From NCBI RefSeq assembly GCF_050433505.1, contig NZ_JBNPXC010000002.1, forward strand, positions 747,449 through 811,448: a stretch of 64,000 nucleotides of DNA. The letters are read 5' to 3'. The notes beneath the pieces were generated by a model. That model did not search any database and was not told where the DNA came from. It saw only the letters and a list, made by a program, of their open reading frames with translations. Positions 35,482-44,869 of the stretch are shown here, piece by piece (position 1 is the first letter of the stretch; every line of letters starts with the position of its first letter). The DNA is from Methanobacterium_D oryzae. Lineage in GTDB: Archaea; Methanobacteriota; Methanobacteria; Methanobacteriales; Methanobacteriaceae. Made by a program: the position numbers and the translations under genes.

Positions 35482-36756
35482 ATGGAATTCATAGTTAAAA
35501 AAGCAGAATCAATTGAGGGAGTGATTAAAGCTCCTCCTTCAAAAAGTTATACTCATCGGGCGATAATAATATCATCACTTGCAGAAGGAAAATCCACACT
35601 TAAAGACCCCCTTCTTTCTGAAGATACCCTTGCATCAAAGGACGCATGTATAGCCTTAGGGTCTCTTATCAAACAAGAAGAAAATAAACTAATTGTGCAG
35701 GGAACAGAAGGTGTTCTAAAAACTCCAGAAGATGTGGTAGATCTTAAAAATTCAGGGACAACACTTAGAATAATGACTACAGTTTCTTCTCTTGCCCCAA
35801 ATTACACTGTTTTTACTGGGGATAATTCCCTTAGAACACGGCCTATGCAAGATTTACTTGATGCGCTTAAAGGTCTTGGAGTAACTGCATTTTCAACAAG
35901 AGAAAACGGTAAACCACCTATTTGCATTAAAGGAGGATTTAATGGAGGATCTACAAATATAAAGGGCAGTGTTAGTTCTCAATTTATATCTTCACTTCTT
36001 ATTGCAGCTCCCTATGCTGAAAATCCAGTTGATATCAATGTTAAAGGCGATTTTATATCCAAACCCTATGTTGACATGACCACTGATGTTATGGAAAAAT
36101 TCGGAGTAATTCCTGATTATGATAAAAAAAATAATTCTTTCCACATTGAACCTCAAATCTACAAATCCAGAGATTATACGATTGAAGGAGATTATTCTTC
36201 AGCTTCTTATATAATTGGAGCAGCAGCAGTACTTGAAGGGGAAGTGAAAATAAAGAATCTTTTTAAAAACTCTAAACAAGGCGATAAACAGATATTAGAT
36301 ATTGTTAGGGATATGGGTGCTGAGGTTAAATTTAAAAAGGGTGAAGTAATAATACGTGGACAAGGAGAACTTCATGGCATAGAAGTAAACCTGGAAAATT
36401 CTCCTGACCTATTACCAACAATCGCAGCTCTTGGAGCTATAGCTAAAGGCGAAACAAGAATTACAAATGTGGAACATGCGAGGTTTAAGGAAACCGACAG
36501 AATTCATACATGTGCTCTCGAACTTTCCAAACTTGGAGTAAATATCAAAGAAAAACAGGACGGCTTGGTGATTAACGGAGGATCTAAAGGAGGAATCGTT
36601 GAATCACATGGAGATCACCGTCTTGTCATGGCTCTCTCACTTATTGGACTAAAAGTAGGTAATGTAAAGATAGAAAATGCATCAGTCTATGATGTATCAT
36701 TCCCTAACTTCCCACAAGCCATGAATGAACTTGGATGTAAAATAAAACATGTCTAG
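35482..36756 (+). CDS. aroA: 3-phosphoshikimate 1-carboxyvinyltransferase (EPSP synthase)
   Basis: This 424-aa enzyme joins phosphoenolpyruvate and shikimate-3-phosphate in aromatic amino acid synthesis. Seen: KAPPSKSYTHRAIIIS at the N-terminus, NSGTTLRIM, DNSLRTRPMQ, KGSVSSQFISSLLIAAP, the catalytic Asp in ENSPDLLPTIAALG, RFKETDRI and SHGDHRLVMAL. It is complete and of normal length. It lies 16 nt after valS and 31 nt before the GTPase gene, in one probable transcription unit. Confidence 0.98.
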   Translation: MEFIVKKAESIEGVIKAPPSKSYTHRAIIISSLAEGKSTLKDPLLSEDTLASKDACIALGSLIKQEENKLIVQGTEGVLKTPEDVVDLKNSGTTLRIMTTVSSLAPNYTVFTGDNSLRTRPMQDLLDALKGLGVTAFSTRENGKPPICIKGGFNGGSTNIKGSVSSQFISSLLIAAPYAENPVDINVKGDFISKPYVDMTTDVMEKFGVIPDYDKKNNSFHIEPQIYKSRDYTIEGDYSSASYIIGAAAVLEGEVKIKNLFKNSKQGDKQILDIVRDMGAEVKFKKGEVIIRGQGELHGIEVNLENSPDLLPTIAALGAIAKGETRITNVEHARFKETDRIHTCALELSKLGVNIKEKQDGLVINGGSKGGIVESHGDHRLVMALSLIGLKVGNVKIENASVYDVSFPNFPQAMNELGCKIKHV

Positions 36757-36787
36757 ACTGTTTGTAAAATAAATATAGGTTGAAAAT

Positions 36788-37273
36788 ATGGTAAAACAAA
36801 AAAACGGGACTAAAATTGTGATCCTCGGATCAGCAGATTCAGGGAAAACAACTACAATAGAAAATCTTTTAAACCGAAAAAATGAAAAAGTAACAAAAAT
36901 TGAGCATAAAGGGACAACAGTTGCGCTTGATTATGGAAATACAATGATTAATGGTGAAAGATTTCATATTTTCGCAACACCTGGACAGGAAAGATTTCAG
37001 TTTATGCGAGAAGTCCTTTCAAACGGACTAGATGGTGCAATCCTTGTTATAGATAACTCTAAAGGAATTACAAATACAGATAAACTAATAATAGAAAATT
37101 TAAACTCTAATAATGTTCCTTACGTAATATTTTGCAATAAACAAGATATAGTCCCTGGAAAAATTGAATCCCCTCATATCAGAGAAGATATTCCAGTAGT
37201 TCCCACAACTGCAAAGACTGGTGAAGGAGTCCACGAAGGATTTGAAACACTTATAGAATTAATAGAAAATTAA
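36788..37273 (+). CDS. Small Ras-like GTPase
   Basis: This 161-aa GTP-binding protein belongs to the archaeal small GTPases related to Arf/Rab and MglA. G-motifs: P-loop GSADSGKTT (residues 14-22), G3 ATPGQERFQF (with PGQ as in Arf-like proteins), G4 CNKQD, and a TAKTGEG segment at the G5 position. The role is unknown; related proteins regulate polarity or membrane processes in bacteria. AGGTTGA precedes the ATG. The PD-(D/E)XK nuclease gene follows after 37 nt. Confidence 0.88.
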   Translation: MVKQKNGTKIVILGSADSGKTTTIENLLNRKNEKVTKIEHKGTTVALDYGNTMINGERFHIFATPGQERFQFMREVLSNGLDGAILVIDNSKGITNTDKLIIENLNSNNVPYVIFCNKQDIVPGKIESPHIREDIPVVPTTAKTGEGVHEGFETLIELIEN

Positions 37274-37310
37274 ATCACATTTTTTTACATTATTTTTAGA
37301 GACTAATAAC

Positions 37311-38222
37311 ATGCCAATAACTTTAGGCCCATCAACTATTGCCAGTCAGTTCTGGTGTGAAATGGCAGTTGATTTAAGGCGCAAATATGGAGAAGTATCA
37401 ACACCAGAAAAAGAAATGGGTAGTGAAATTCATAAAGACCGATTTCTCGAAGTACTTGAAGAAATAGTTGTTGAAATAAAAACCCCTGGAGATAGACTCC
37501 ATTCTAATGTCCATAATATGAAAGTAGGCCTTGAACTCTATCAAAAGGAAGGTTTAACCCGTGAATTACCTATTTTAGCTAAATTTGATTCTGCATTAAT
37601 TATGGGCATAATTGATGAGATAAAAGAAATAGAAGAAATTGAAATTCAAGGAAAAGAGAGGATAAAGACTAAAAAAACCCAAATTGTAGAGATGAAAACC
37701 CGTAGAAGTTTGAATCCTCCATCATCACAGCAAATACTACGAGATAAAATGCAAGGGATGATTTACTGGTATGGGCTTAACATGATGATAAATAAGCAGA
37801 CAGAGATGGGAGATTTCTGGCAAGTTTATGGTGTTGACTTGATAGAAAACGACTTTAATGAACTAATTTTAAGCGAAGAATATATGGAAAGCCTTGAAAT
37901 AAAGAAAGAAAAACAAAAGGAATATGGAACTCTGCTTTCAATTGGAAATATGATAAATGATACGCTTAAAACCATCAGTAAATTACCAGAACTATCAAAG
38001 CATATTGAAATTATTTATATTCACCAAAAAACGCTTACTGAAGTTCACAGAGAAAAATACAAATTTGATGAAAGATTTTTTACCCGTGGAATGAAATGGG
38101 CACTTGAATACTGGTCTGGGAAAAGAGAACCAAGTTCTGTTGGAGAATTTAATAATTGGAAGTGTAATTTTTGCAGTTACTATACAGTATGTCCTACAAT
38201 TCACAAGAAATGGAAAGAATAG
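37311..38222 (+). CDS. Iron-sulfur PD-(D/E)XK nuclease, Exo5/Dem1-Cas4-like
   Basis: This 303-aa protein looks like a single-strand exonuclease of the Exo5/Cas4 superfamily. The four cluster cysteines are C16 (SQFWCEMAVDLRRK) and C285, C288, C294 (WKCNFCSYYTVC). Between them are the GxEIH motif (GSEIHKDRF), FDSALIMGIIDEI with the catalytic Asp, and VEMKTRRS as ExK, followed by QILRDKMQGMIYWYGL as the QxxxY motif. It probably acts in DNA repair or processing. No cas genes are near, so Exo5-like is preferred to Cas4. It is followed by the endonuclease III gene, supporting a repair role. Confidence 0.85.
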   Translation: MPITLGPSTIASQFWCEMAVDLRRKYGEVSTPEKEMGSEIHKDRFLEVLEEIVVEIKTPGDRLHSNVHNMKVGLELYQKEGLTRELPILAKFDSALIMGIIDEIKEIEEIEIQGKERIKTKKTQIVEMKTRRSLNPPSSQQILRDKMQGMIYWYGLNMMINKQTEMGDFWQVYGVDLIENDFNELILSEEYMESLEIKKEKQKEYGTLLSIGNMINDTLKTISKLPELSKHIEIIYIHQKTLTEVHREKYKFDERFFTRGMKWALEYWSGKREPSSVGEFNNWKCNFCSYYTVCPTIHKKWKE

Positions 38223-38255
38223 GTGATTTAAATCGAAAAGAAGATCAAGGAAATA

Positions 38256-38858
38256 ATGGTGAGGCTACATAAGTATGTTAAAAAACCCACCCAAAAGGCA
38301 AATCCCTTTAGAGTTTTAATTACAACTATCCTTTCACAGCGAACTCGTGATGAAAATACTGATGAAGCTGCAGCAACCCTTTTTGCAGTTTATAAAAATC
38401 CTGAAGAAATTGCAAATGCTCCTACCGAGGAAATAGAGAAATTAATTAAAAAAGCTGGTTTCTTTAGAGTTAAAGCAAAGAGAGTGAAAGAAGTTTCAAG
38501 AATAATTCATGAAGACTACAATGACATTGTTCCAGAAGATATAAATGAACTTCTTGCACTTCCAGGAGTTGGAAGAAAAACTGCAAACTGTGTTTTAGTT
38601 TACGGGTTTAGAAAAAATGCAATTCCTGTAGATGTGCATGTGCATCGAATATCTAATCGTCTTGGAATTGTAGAAACAAAATTTCCTGAAGAAACTGAAT
38701 TAGAACTTATGAAAATTGTTCCTGAAGGTTACTGGCTTGATTTAAATGAAACATTTGTAAGGTTTGGTCAGGATATTTGCCGCCCAATTGGCCCAAAGCA
38801 TGAGGAATGTCCTATAAATGACCTTTGTGCCCTTTATAAGGAGATTAAAAAAGAATAA
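38256..38858 (+). CDS. nth: Endonuclease III (DNA glycosylase/AP lyase)
   Basis: This enzyme, 200 aa from ATG 38256, removes oxidised pyrimidines. Seen: LSQRTRDENTDEAA, the helix-hairpin-helix LPGVGRKTANCVL with catalytic Lys, and VDVHVHRISNRLG with catalytic Asp. The C-terminal cluster loop is C-x6-H-x2-C-x5-C: the second of the usual four cysteines is His (CRPIGPKHEECPINDLC). The frame stays open upstream to an ATC at 38232 (IEKKIKEI), placed four nt after GGTGAT, so the N-terminus may be longer or an ATG may have mutated. AAGG before ATG 38256 is a weaker ribosome binding site. Last gene of the housekeeping block. Confidence 0.92.
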   Translation: MVRLHKYVKKPTQKANPFRVLITTILSQRTRDENTDEAAATLFAVYKNPEEIANAPTEEIEKLIKKAGFFRVKAKRVKEVSRIIHEDYNDIVPEDINELLALPGVGRKTANCVLVYGFRKNAIPVDVHVHRISNRLGIVETKFPEETELELMKIVPEGYWLDLNETFVRFGQDICRPIGPKHEECPINDLCALYKEIKKE

Positions 38859-39045
38859 TTTTATATTTAACAATTATTTTTATTTTATATATAATTTTAG
38901 AGATTTTAATAGCTTATTTTTTACTATTTATCATATATTTTGCTTTTTTTTACTCATTACTACTACAAAATCCATAAAAATATATAATATTAAATTATAA
39001 AATATTATTACTAATTAGATTTTTAATCATGTTTAAAGTGCGAAT

Positions 39046-40080
39046 ATGAATCCCAAAAATAGGCTTGAAATATTTAATAACAATATCATTGATGTTTTAG
39101 ATGAAAATATAGGAAAAACAGAGATTAAAATCATTAAATACAACGAAGGACACTTAAAAGAAGAAAAATTCGATAAATGCCCTCAAATTGAAAATGATGA
39201 AACTACATGGATCAAAATAACATATCTATCAAATGATAAACTCCTAAAAAAACTTTTTAAATGCCTAAATTTGAATGAATATGTTCTAAAAAATGTTTTA
39301 ACCTTAGATTATATCCCCGATATCGAAGATTATAAAGATTACCTTTACATCATGTTAACTGCATTTTATATCCAAGAAAAATCCAAAATAGAACGATTGC
39401 AAGTTAGTATAATACTTGGAAAAAATTTTGTTATTTCATTCCATCAAGATGATGCTGAAATATTTAATTCGGTAATGAATAGATTACAAATACAAGAACA
39501 TCACATTAGACGTAAAGAGGCTGATTATTTGGCCTATACTCTTATAGACACAGTACTTGATTCCCATATAATTACATTGAAAGAACTTGAAGGAGAACTT
39601 TCTAAAGCATCTGAAGATATAATGGATGATCCTTCTACAGATAATTTTAGACAAATTCATACATATAGGGCAGAACTGGATAAAATAAGATATTATGTCC
39701 TTCCATTGCAACAAATAATGAATAGTATGGAGTTAACTGAATCTCCTTTGATTAATCAATCCACTAATACTTTTTTAAAGAATTTCCAAAGCCATGTGGC
39801 TCAAGTAATAGATAGAATAGACACTTTATCTAATAGAATTACTGAAATACGTGACATATATAACTCATCCATGAGCAGAAGACTAGATGAAATTGTAAGG
39901 GTTTTAACTGTGGTGACAGTATTATTTGCCCCCGGAACATTTATTGTTGGAATCTATGGAATGAATTTTCAATTTATGCCAGAACTGGGACAACCCCTTG
40001 CATACCCAATCGTTTTAATTATAAATTTTGTAATTGTAATTAGTTTGCTCTTATTCTTTAGGAAAAGGAATTGGATATAG
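39046..40080 (+). CDS. corA: CorA-type magnesium transporter
   Basis: This 344-aa protein has a long cytoplasmic N-terminal domain and two C-terminal membrane helices with the signature GIYGMNF (GMN pore motif) between TVVTVLFAPGTFIV and YPIVLIINFVIVISLLLF. It forms pentameric channels for Mg2+ (sometimes Co2+ or Ni2+). Length and motifs are normal. It is monocistronic by spacing: 187 nt from nth, and convergent with the epimerase gene at 40119. Confidence 0.95.
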   Translation: MNPKNRLEIFNNNIIDVLDENIGKTEIKIIKYNEGHLKEEKFDKCPQIENDETTWIKITYLSNDKLLKKLFKCLNLNEYVLKNVLTLDYIPDIEDYKDYLYIMLTAFYIQEKSKIERLQVSIILGKNFVISFHQDDAEIFNSVMNRLQIQEHHIRRKEADYLAYTLIDTVLDSHIITLKELEGELSKASEDIMDDPSTDNFRQIHTYRAELDKIRYYVLPLQQIMNSMELTESPLINQSTNTFLKNFQSHVAQVIDRIDTLSNRITEIRDIYNSSMSRRLDEIVRVLTVVTVLFAPGTFIVGIYGMNFQFMPELGQPLAYPIVLIINFVIVISLLLFFRKRNWI

Positions 40081-40118
40081 ATTTTTAGTAAATTCTAATT
40101 ACCAAAAAAATTTAATTT

Positions 40119-41057
40119 TTATTCTAGTCTGTATTTCCATTTCATCCATTCTACTGTTTTTTTAATTCCTTCTTTTGGTGAAATTTGAGGATCATGTTTT
40201 AAATCTTTTATTGCTTTACTAAAGTCCATTGTTTTTACTTTTGTGGTGAAAGCTTCTGCTTCCTTGTATGTTACTATTGAATCATCGATTCCTACAGCAT
40301 CCAAGACCATGTCACTGTATTCTTTGATATCATGTTCCCATTCTGTTTTACTTCCCACATTGTAGGCTTCTCCAGGGATGAAATTATCAACAATATTTGC
40401 AAATGTACGTGCTGTATCTTCCACATAATCTATTATCCTTTTATGGCCTTTATACACCGTATATGGTTTTTCGTGGAGGGCATGATAGATAAATAGTGGT
40501 ATAAATCCTTTGTAGGGATGGTAGTGTTCATGTGGTCCGTAACAGTTTACTGGACGTACTCTTACTGTTTCTGTGTCGAACATTGTGGCTGAATTCATGC
40601 ACATCAATTCACCAGCCCATTTGGTAATTGCATAGTCATTCATTTGATAGGTATCTTTTATTGGGTTTTTTTCCATTACATTTTCACTCATTACTCCTGT
40701 GTAATCGCCGTATACTTCAGCTGATGAGAAGAATATCATTCTAAAACCTAATTTCTCTTGTAGGCGAATCATATGCTTAGTTCCAATCACATTTGTTTCC
40801 CAGAGATTTTCATAATGTTCTTCCCCGTTCCAGCGTCCATATTCAGCTGCAAGATGATAAACATAATCAAATTCATGATTATTAAAAACCCTTTCAAGCT
40901 GGCGGTAGTTTCTAACATCTGCTCTCACATAATCTTCTCGATCATTATGTAAAAGATCAAGGGATATAACCTCATGTCCCCTCTTTTTCAATTCATTCAC
41001 AAGATTAGTCCCAATAAATCCCGCTCCACCAGTAACTAGTATCTTTTCATTTCCCAT
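40119..41057 (-). CDS. NAD-dependent nucleotide-sugar epimerase/dehydratase
   Basis: This 312-aa extended short-chain dehydrogenase has the NAD-binding GGAGFIG (about residue 11), YVYHLAAEYGRWNG, SSAEVYGD and the catalytic YAITK. It resembles dTDP-glucose 4,6-dehydratases and UDP-sugar epimerases, and would act on a nucleotide-activated sugar for the glycan cluster; the exact substrate cannot be told. The ribosome binding site ATAGGAGATATA is clear. It is divergent from a second epimerase at 41242. Confidence 0.85.
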   Translation of the reverse strand: MGNEKILVTGGAGFIGTNLVNELKKRGHEVISLDLLHNDREDYVRADVRNYRQLERVFNNHEFDYVYHLAAEYGRWNGEEHYENLWETNVIGTKHMIRLQEKLGFRMIFFSSAEVYGDYTGVMSENVMEKNPIKDTYQMNDYAITKWAGELMCMNSATMFDTETVRVRPVNCYGPHEHYHPYKGFIPLFIYHALHEKPYTVYKGHKRIIDYVEDTARTFANIVDNFIPGEAYNVGSKTEWEHDIKEYSDMVLDAVGIDDSIVTYKEAEAFTTKVKTMDFSKAIKDLKHDPQISPKEGIKKTVEWMKWKYRLE

Positions 41058-41159
41058 TTTTATATCTCCTATAATGTATTTTTCACATTATTCCTATACT
41101 ATTAATATTAATATCTTATTATTACTTATTATTTTTGCCATCTTTTCATAAATAATTAA

Positions 41160-41187
41160 TATTATATATTACTTATTACTATAATAA
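41160..41187 (+). promoter_or_regulatory. Possible glycan-cluster promoter element, divergent copy
   Basis: TATTATATATTACTTATTAC followed by TATAATA, ending 55 nt before the epimerase ATG. It aligns with gaps to the main element and shares ATTACTATAATAA with the site upstream of 3827. The distance to the start codon matches the other sites. Confidence 0.35.
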
Positions 41188-41241
41188 ATATTAACAGATT
41201 TATATTACTAAATGTAGTTTAACTTTAAGGAAGGAATTTAA

Positions 41242-42312
41242 ATGGGCATAATAGAGGAATACGAAAACAAAACAGTATTAATAACTGGGGGAGCAGGTTG
41301 CATAGGCAGTAATCTGTCTCGTAAAATTGCTGAATTGAACGCTGAAAGAGTAATAATATTGGATAATTTATCATCGGCTTATACTTGGAATATTCCTGAA
41401 TATGATAATGTTGAGTTTATTAAGGGGGATATTTTAGATGATGCTGCTTTAAAGAGGGTTTTTAAGGAGAAGCCGGATTATGTTTTTCATTTAGCGGCTC
41501 ATTTTGCAAACCAAAACTCCGTCGATAACCCTGAAAAGGATTTAATGGTTAATGGAATTGGTATTTTAAAAGTACTGGAATATGCCAATCTTATTAGGGT
41601 TGAAAGGTTTGTTTATTCATCTTCGGGTTGTGGAGTTTATGGTTTAGATTCTAAAATGCCCTTCGAAGAACATGACATATCTATAAAATTACATACGCCT
41701 TATCAAGTCACTAAATTACTTGGGGAGCTTTATACTAATTATTTCCACAATCTTTATGATCTTCCAATTGTTAATGCTCGTTTTTTCAACGTATTTGGAC
41801 CTGGAGAAGTACCAGGAAGATATCGAAATGTAATTCCTAATTTCTTTTACTGGGCAATGACCGGAAACCCACTCCCTATAACAGGAGACGGTTCAGAAAC
41901 CAGAGACTGGACTTATGTTGAGGATATTGTTGATGGACTTCTTGCAATGGGGATTAAAGAAGAAGCCATAGGTGAAGCCATAAACTTAGGATCAGCTAAG
42001 GATCATCGAGTAATAGACATGGCAAACACTGTAAACGAACTAACAGGAAACAGGGAAGGTATCCGATTTGCTCCACGCAGGAATTGGGATGCAAAAACAA
42101 AATTACTTTCATCCATTGATAAGGCAGAATCCATACTTGGTTACAAACCAAAAATGAAGTTTAAAAATGGTTTAGAAAGAACTTATGAATGGTTTACTGA
42201 AAACTGGGACAATATAGAAAAAAGCGCAGAATTCGACTCTAAAAAATCTGAAAATAACAAAATAAGGCAAAAAATAAACAATAATAAAAATATCAGCTGT
42301 TTACGAGTCTGA
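41242..42312 (+). CDS. NAD-dependent nucleotide-sugar epimerase
   Basis: This 356-aa extended short-chain dehydrogenase has ITGGAGCIGSNLSRKIAEL (NAD site), VFHLAAHFANQNSVDNP, SSSGCGVYG and catalytic YQVTK, close to UDP-glucose/GlcNAc 4-epimerases. GSETRDWTYVEDIVDGL and LGYKPKMKFKNGLERTYEWF are typical C-terminal elements. After these comes a Lys/Asn-rich tail of about 30 residues, unusual for the family. AAGGAAGGAATT lies before the ATG. First gene of the plus-strand glycan operon; the GT4 gene at 42347 follows after 34 nt. Confidence 0.88.
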   Translation: MGIIEEYENKTVLITGGAGCIGSNLSRKIAELNAERVIILDNLSSAYTWNIPEYDNVEFIKGDILDDAALKRVFKEKPDYVFHLAAHFANQNSVDNPEKDLMVNGIGILKVLEYANLIRVERFVYSSSGCGVYGLDSKMPFEEHDISIKLHTPYQVTKLLGELYTNYFHNLYDLPIVNARFFNVFGPGEVPGRYRNVIPNFFYWAMTGNPLPITGDGSETRDWTYVEDIVDGLLAMGIKEEAIGEAINLGSAKDHRVIDMANTVNELTGNREGIRFAPRRNWDAKTKLLSSIDKAESILGYKPKMKFKNGLERTYEWFTENWDNIEKSAEFDSKKSENNKIRQKINNNKNISCLRV

Positions 42313-42346
42313 ATATGTTATCAAATGATTGATATGGGTGAATAAT

Positions 42347-43555
42347 ATGAAGAAATCTCATGATGAAACGTATTCTATAGCCATTATTGGTAGTAGAGGG
42401 ATCCCAAATCGATATGGAGGATTTGAAAAGTTTACGGAAATATTAAGCACAGAATTAGTAAAAAAAGGAAAAAAAGTATATGTTAGCTGTGAATATGCAG
42501 AAGAACCAAAAGCATCTAAATATAATGGAGTAAATCTTTTTTATTTCCCTATTAAACCTCCAAAAATGAATTTATTAAGAATATTTTATGAATTTTTATA
42601 TGATGGATATTCTTTATTTTGGGCAAGTAGAAACGCAAATACAGTATATATGCTTGGATATAGTGCTGCATTGCTATTTTTTATACCTAAATTATTTGGT
42701 AAAGAGTTATTAGTTAATCCTGATGGAATGGAATGGAAAAGAAGCAAATTTAATGGATTAATTAAATCACTGCTTAAATTAAGTGAAAATCTTGCTGTAT
42801 TTTGGGCAGATACAATGATTGCCGATTCAAAAGCAATTAAAGAATACTTAGACAATAAATATAATATTAATTCTATATTTATTCCCTATGGTGCTACTAA
42901 AATCAAAGAAATAGATTGGAATCAAGAAATTCTTCCAGGAAAAATTAAAAATCTTAAAATTAATCCTAGTTATTATTTAGTTGTTGCTAGATTAGAACCT
43001 GAAAATAACATAAAAATGATAATTGAAGGATATTTAAAAAGCAAAACAATTAAACCTCTTATAATAGTCGGTGATTTCGCCGATTCTGACTATGAAAATT
43101 CAATTAAAAAAATTATTGAAGGATCTCCAAAAGATAAAAAAATAGTTTTTACTGGAAGTATATACGATCCTGAACTATTAAACATGCTCAGACAAAATTG
43201 TTATGCATATATTCATGGACATTCTGTTGGTGGAACTAATCCTTCCCTTTTAGAGGGAATAATTTCGAAAAATTTAGTCATTGCCCATGATAATGTTTTT
43301 AATGAAGAAGTTTGCAGTAAAAATGCTCTTTATTTTAAAGATTCCGACGAAGTAAGTGCTAAAATTGAATTAATAGAAAAACATCCTCAAAACTATTTTG
43401 AATTTAAAAATTCTATTTATAACATGGCTAAAGATTATTATTCATGGAATAGAGTAGTTAATCAATATAATATATTGTTTACCCCAATGAGTGATTTAAT
43501 ACTAATTTTTGATAGGATCAATTCTGAAAATAGAGGTTCTTTAAATAAATGGTAA
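42347..43555 (+). CDS. GT4-family glycosyltransferase with DUF1972-type N-terminus
   Basis: This 402-aa GT-B enzyme starts IIGSRGIPNRYGGFEKFTEIL, the hallmark of the DUF1972 N-terminal domain found in rhamnosyl- and related transferases. The C-terminal half has VVARLEPENNIKMIIEG, FTGSIYDPELLNMLRQNC, and HSVGGTNPSLLEGIISKNLVI as the donor-binding loop. ATG 42347 is taken as the start because GGGTGA lies five nt before it. In several enzymes of this type the sugar is rhamnose, but that cannot be concluded here. Confidence 0.88.
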   Translation: MKKSHDETYSIAIIGSRGIPNRYGGFEKFTEILSTELVKKGKKVYVSCEYAEEPKASKYNGVNLFYFPIKPPKMNLLRIFYEFLYDGYSLFWASRNANTVYMLGYSAALLFFIPKLFGKELLVNPDGMEWKRSKFNGLIKSLLKLSENLAVFWADTMIADSKAIKEYLDNKYNINSIFIPYGATKIKEIDWNQEILPGKIKNLKINPSYYLVVARLEPENNIKMIIEGYLKSKTIKPLIIVGDFADSDYENSIKKIIEGSPKDKKIVFTGSIYDPELLNMLRQNCYAYIHGHSVGGTNPSLLEGIISKNLVIAHDNVFNEEVCSKNALYFKDSDEVSAKIELIEKHPQNYFEFKNSIYNMAKDYYSWNRVVNQYNILFTPMSDLILIFDRINSENRGSLNKW

Positions 43556-43674
43556 AAAATTAACTGCAATAATATTAAAAGAGTGAAAAAGTTAGTATGT
43601 TGTTATTTTCCTGAAATCATGGATAAATGATTTTAAAAATTCAAAATAGTCAATAATTAGGAATAGATGATAAT

Positions 43675-44859
43675 ATGAATAATAAAAAAGAAGATAGTTT
43701 AAAAATGGTATGTATTGGTCAATTATTATCAGATGGTTCTGGAGTAGGTGGAAGTGCGCGATTTAAGAACATGATATCTATTTTCGAAAATCTTGGAATT
43801 GAAGTTAATTTAATTTCATTTTCATTCTTTTCTGATAGATTCTATATTGAACATAAAGATGAATCATTTAAAACAACTATTGTTCATTTGCCTAAAAAGT
43901 TACCTAAAGTTTTAAAGGCTTTAGCTATTTTTCCAGTGTTCTATTATGCCTTAAAGGAATCTAGAGATTCAGATTTCATTTTTACGGATTTTATCACAGA
44001 AGTATCATATATTCCTGCTACAATAGTAGGCAAAATTTTAAATAAACCTGTTATTTTAGACTATATTGATACTAATTTTTTTAAAATTATTCCCAGTTTT
44101 GTCAGGGAATATGCTGCCAGAAATGCAAATATAATTTTTGCAATCAGTAATTACCTCCAAAACTTTGCTAAAACTGAATATAATTGTAAAAATGTTCTTT
44201 ATTTACCTAACGGCATAGATACTGATCTATTTCAAATAGATAAAGTAATGCGGAATAAAAAAAGAAAAGAACTTAATATTGAAAAAGATATAGTAATAGG
44301 ATATACTGGTTCTTTTGCTTATTACGAGGGGATTCCAGTACTTCTTGAAGCATTTAAAAATTTAAACAAGAAATATAAAAATCTAAAAGTGGCTATCATG
44401 GGAAAAGCATATTTTGATGGTGATGAAGATATAGCTGAGATTGTAAAAATGAATGATCTTGAAGAAAAGGTTATTTTTATTCCAGCACAACCCTATGAAA
44501 AGGTTCCTGATTATTTATCCTCTTTTGATATACTGTGTTGCTCTAAACTTGATGTTGAAATAAATAGAGTGGCTAATCCTATAAAAGTAGTTGAATATTT
44601 ATCTATGACCATACCAACAGTTTGTTCTGCTGTTGGAGGTATAAATGACACCATAACAAATAATAAGGACGGTTTTCTGGTTAAACCAGGTGATGTTAAG
44701 TCATTAGAAAACAAAATTGAATGGATACTGCAGAATCCAGGCGTGTCAAAAAAAGTGGCTTTTAACGGACGCAAAACTGTATTAGATAAATACAGTTTTA
44801 GTGCAACTGAAAAAAATGTACAAAATGCCTTAGTGAATATTATAAACGTTGGAAAATAG
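43675..44859 (+). CDS. GT4-family glycosyltransferase
   Basis: This 394-aa GT-B enzyme has an N-terminal GGSARFKNMISIFENLG segment, YLPNGIDTDLFQ, IGYTGSFAYYEGIPVLLEAF, and the donor-binding loop INRVANPIKVVEYLSMTIPTVCSAVGG followed by NNKDGFLVKPGD. The pattern is normal for GT4. It is preceded by 119 nt of spacer and followed directly by the DUF2206 gene, so polymer assembly genes are co-transcribed. Substrate unknown. Confidence 0.9.
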   Translation: MNNKKEDSLKMVCIGQLLSDGSGVGGSARFKNMISIFENLGIEVNLISFSFFSDRFYIEHKDESFKTTIVHLPKKLPKVLKALAIFPVFYYALKESRDSDFIFTDFITEVSYIPATIVGKILNKPVILDYIDTNFFKIIPSFVREYAARNANIIFAISNYLQNFAKTEYNCKNVLYLPNGIDTDLFQIDKVMRNKKRKELNIEKDIVIGYTGSFAYYEGIPVLLEAFKNLNKKYKNLKVAIMGKAYFDGDEDIAEIVKMNDLEEKVIFIPAQPYEKVPDYLSSFDILCCSKLDVEINRVANPIKVVEYLSMTIPTVCSAVGGINDTITNNKDGFLVKPGDVKSLENKIEWILQNPGVSKKVAFNGRKTVLDKYSFSATEKNVQNALVNIINVGK

Positions 44860-44869
44860 TTTGATTTTC

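Noticed and set aside
37311..38222. Cas4 of a CRISPR system
   Set aside because: The nuclease has the right cysteines and PD-(D/E)XK core, but no cas genes or repeat arrays are in the window; Exo5-like repair nuclease fits better.
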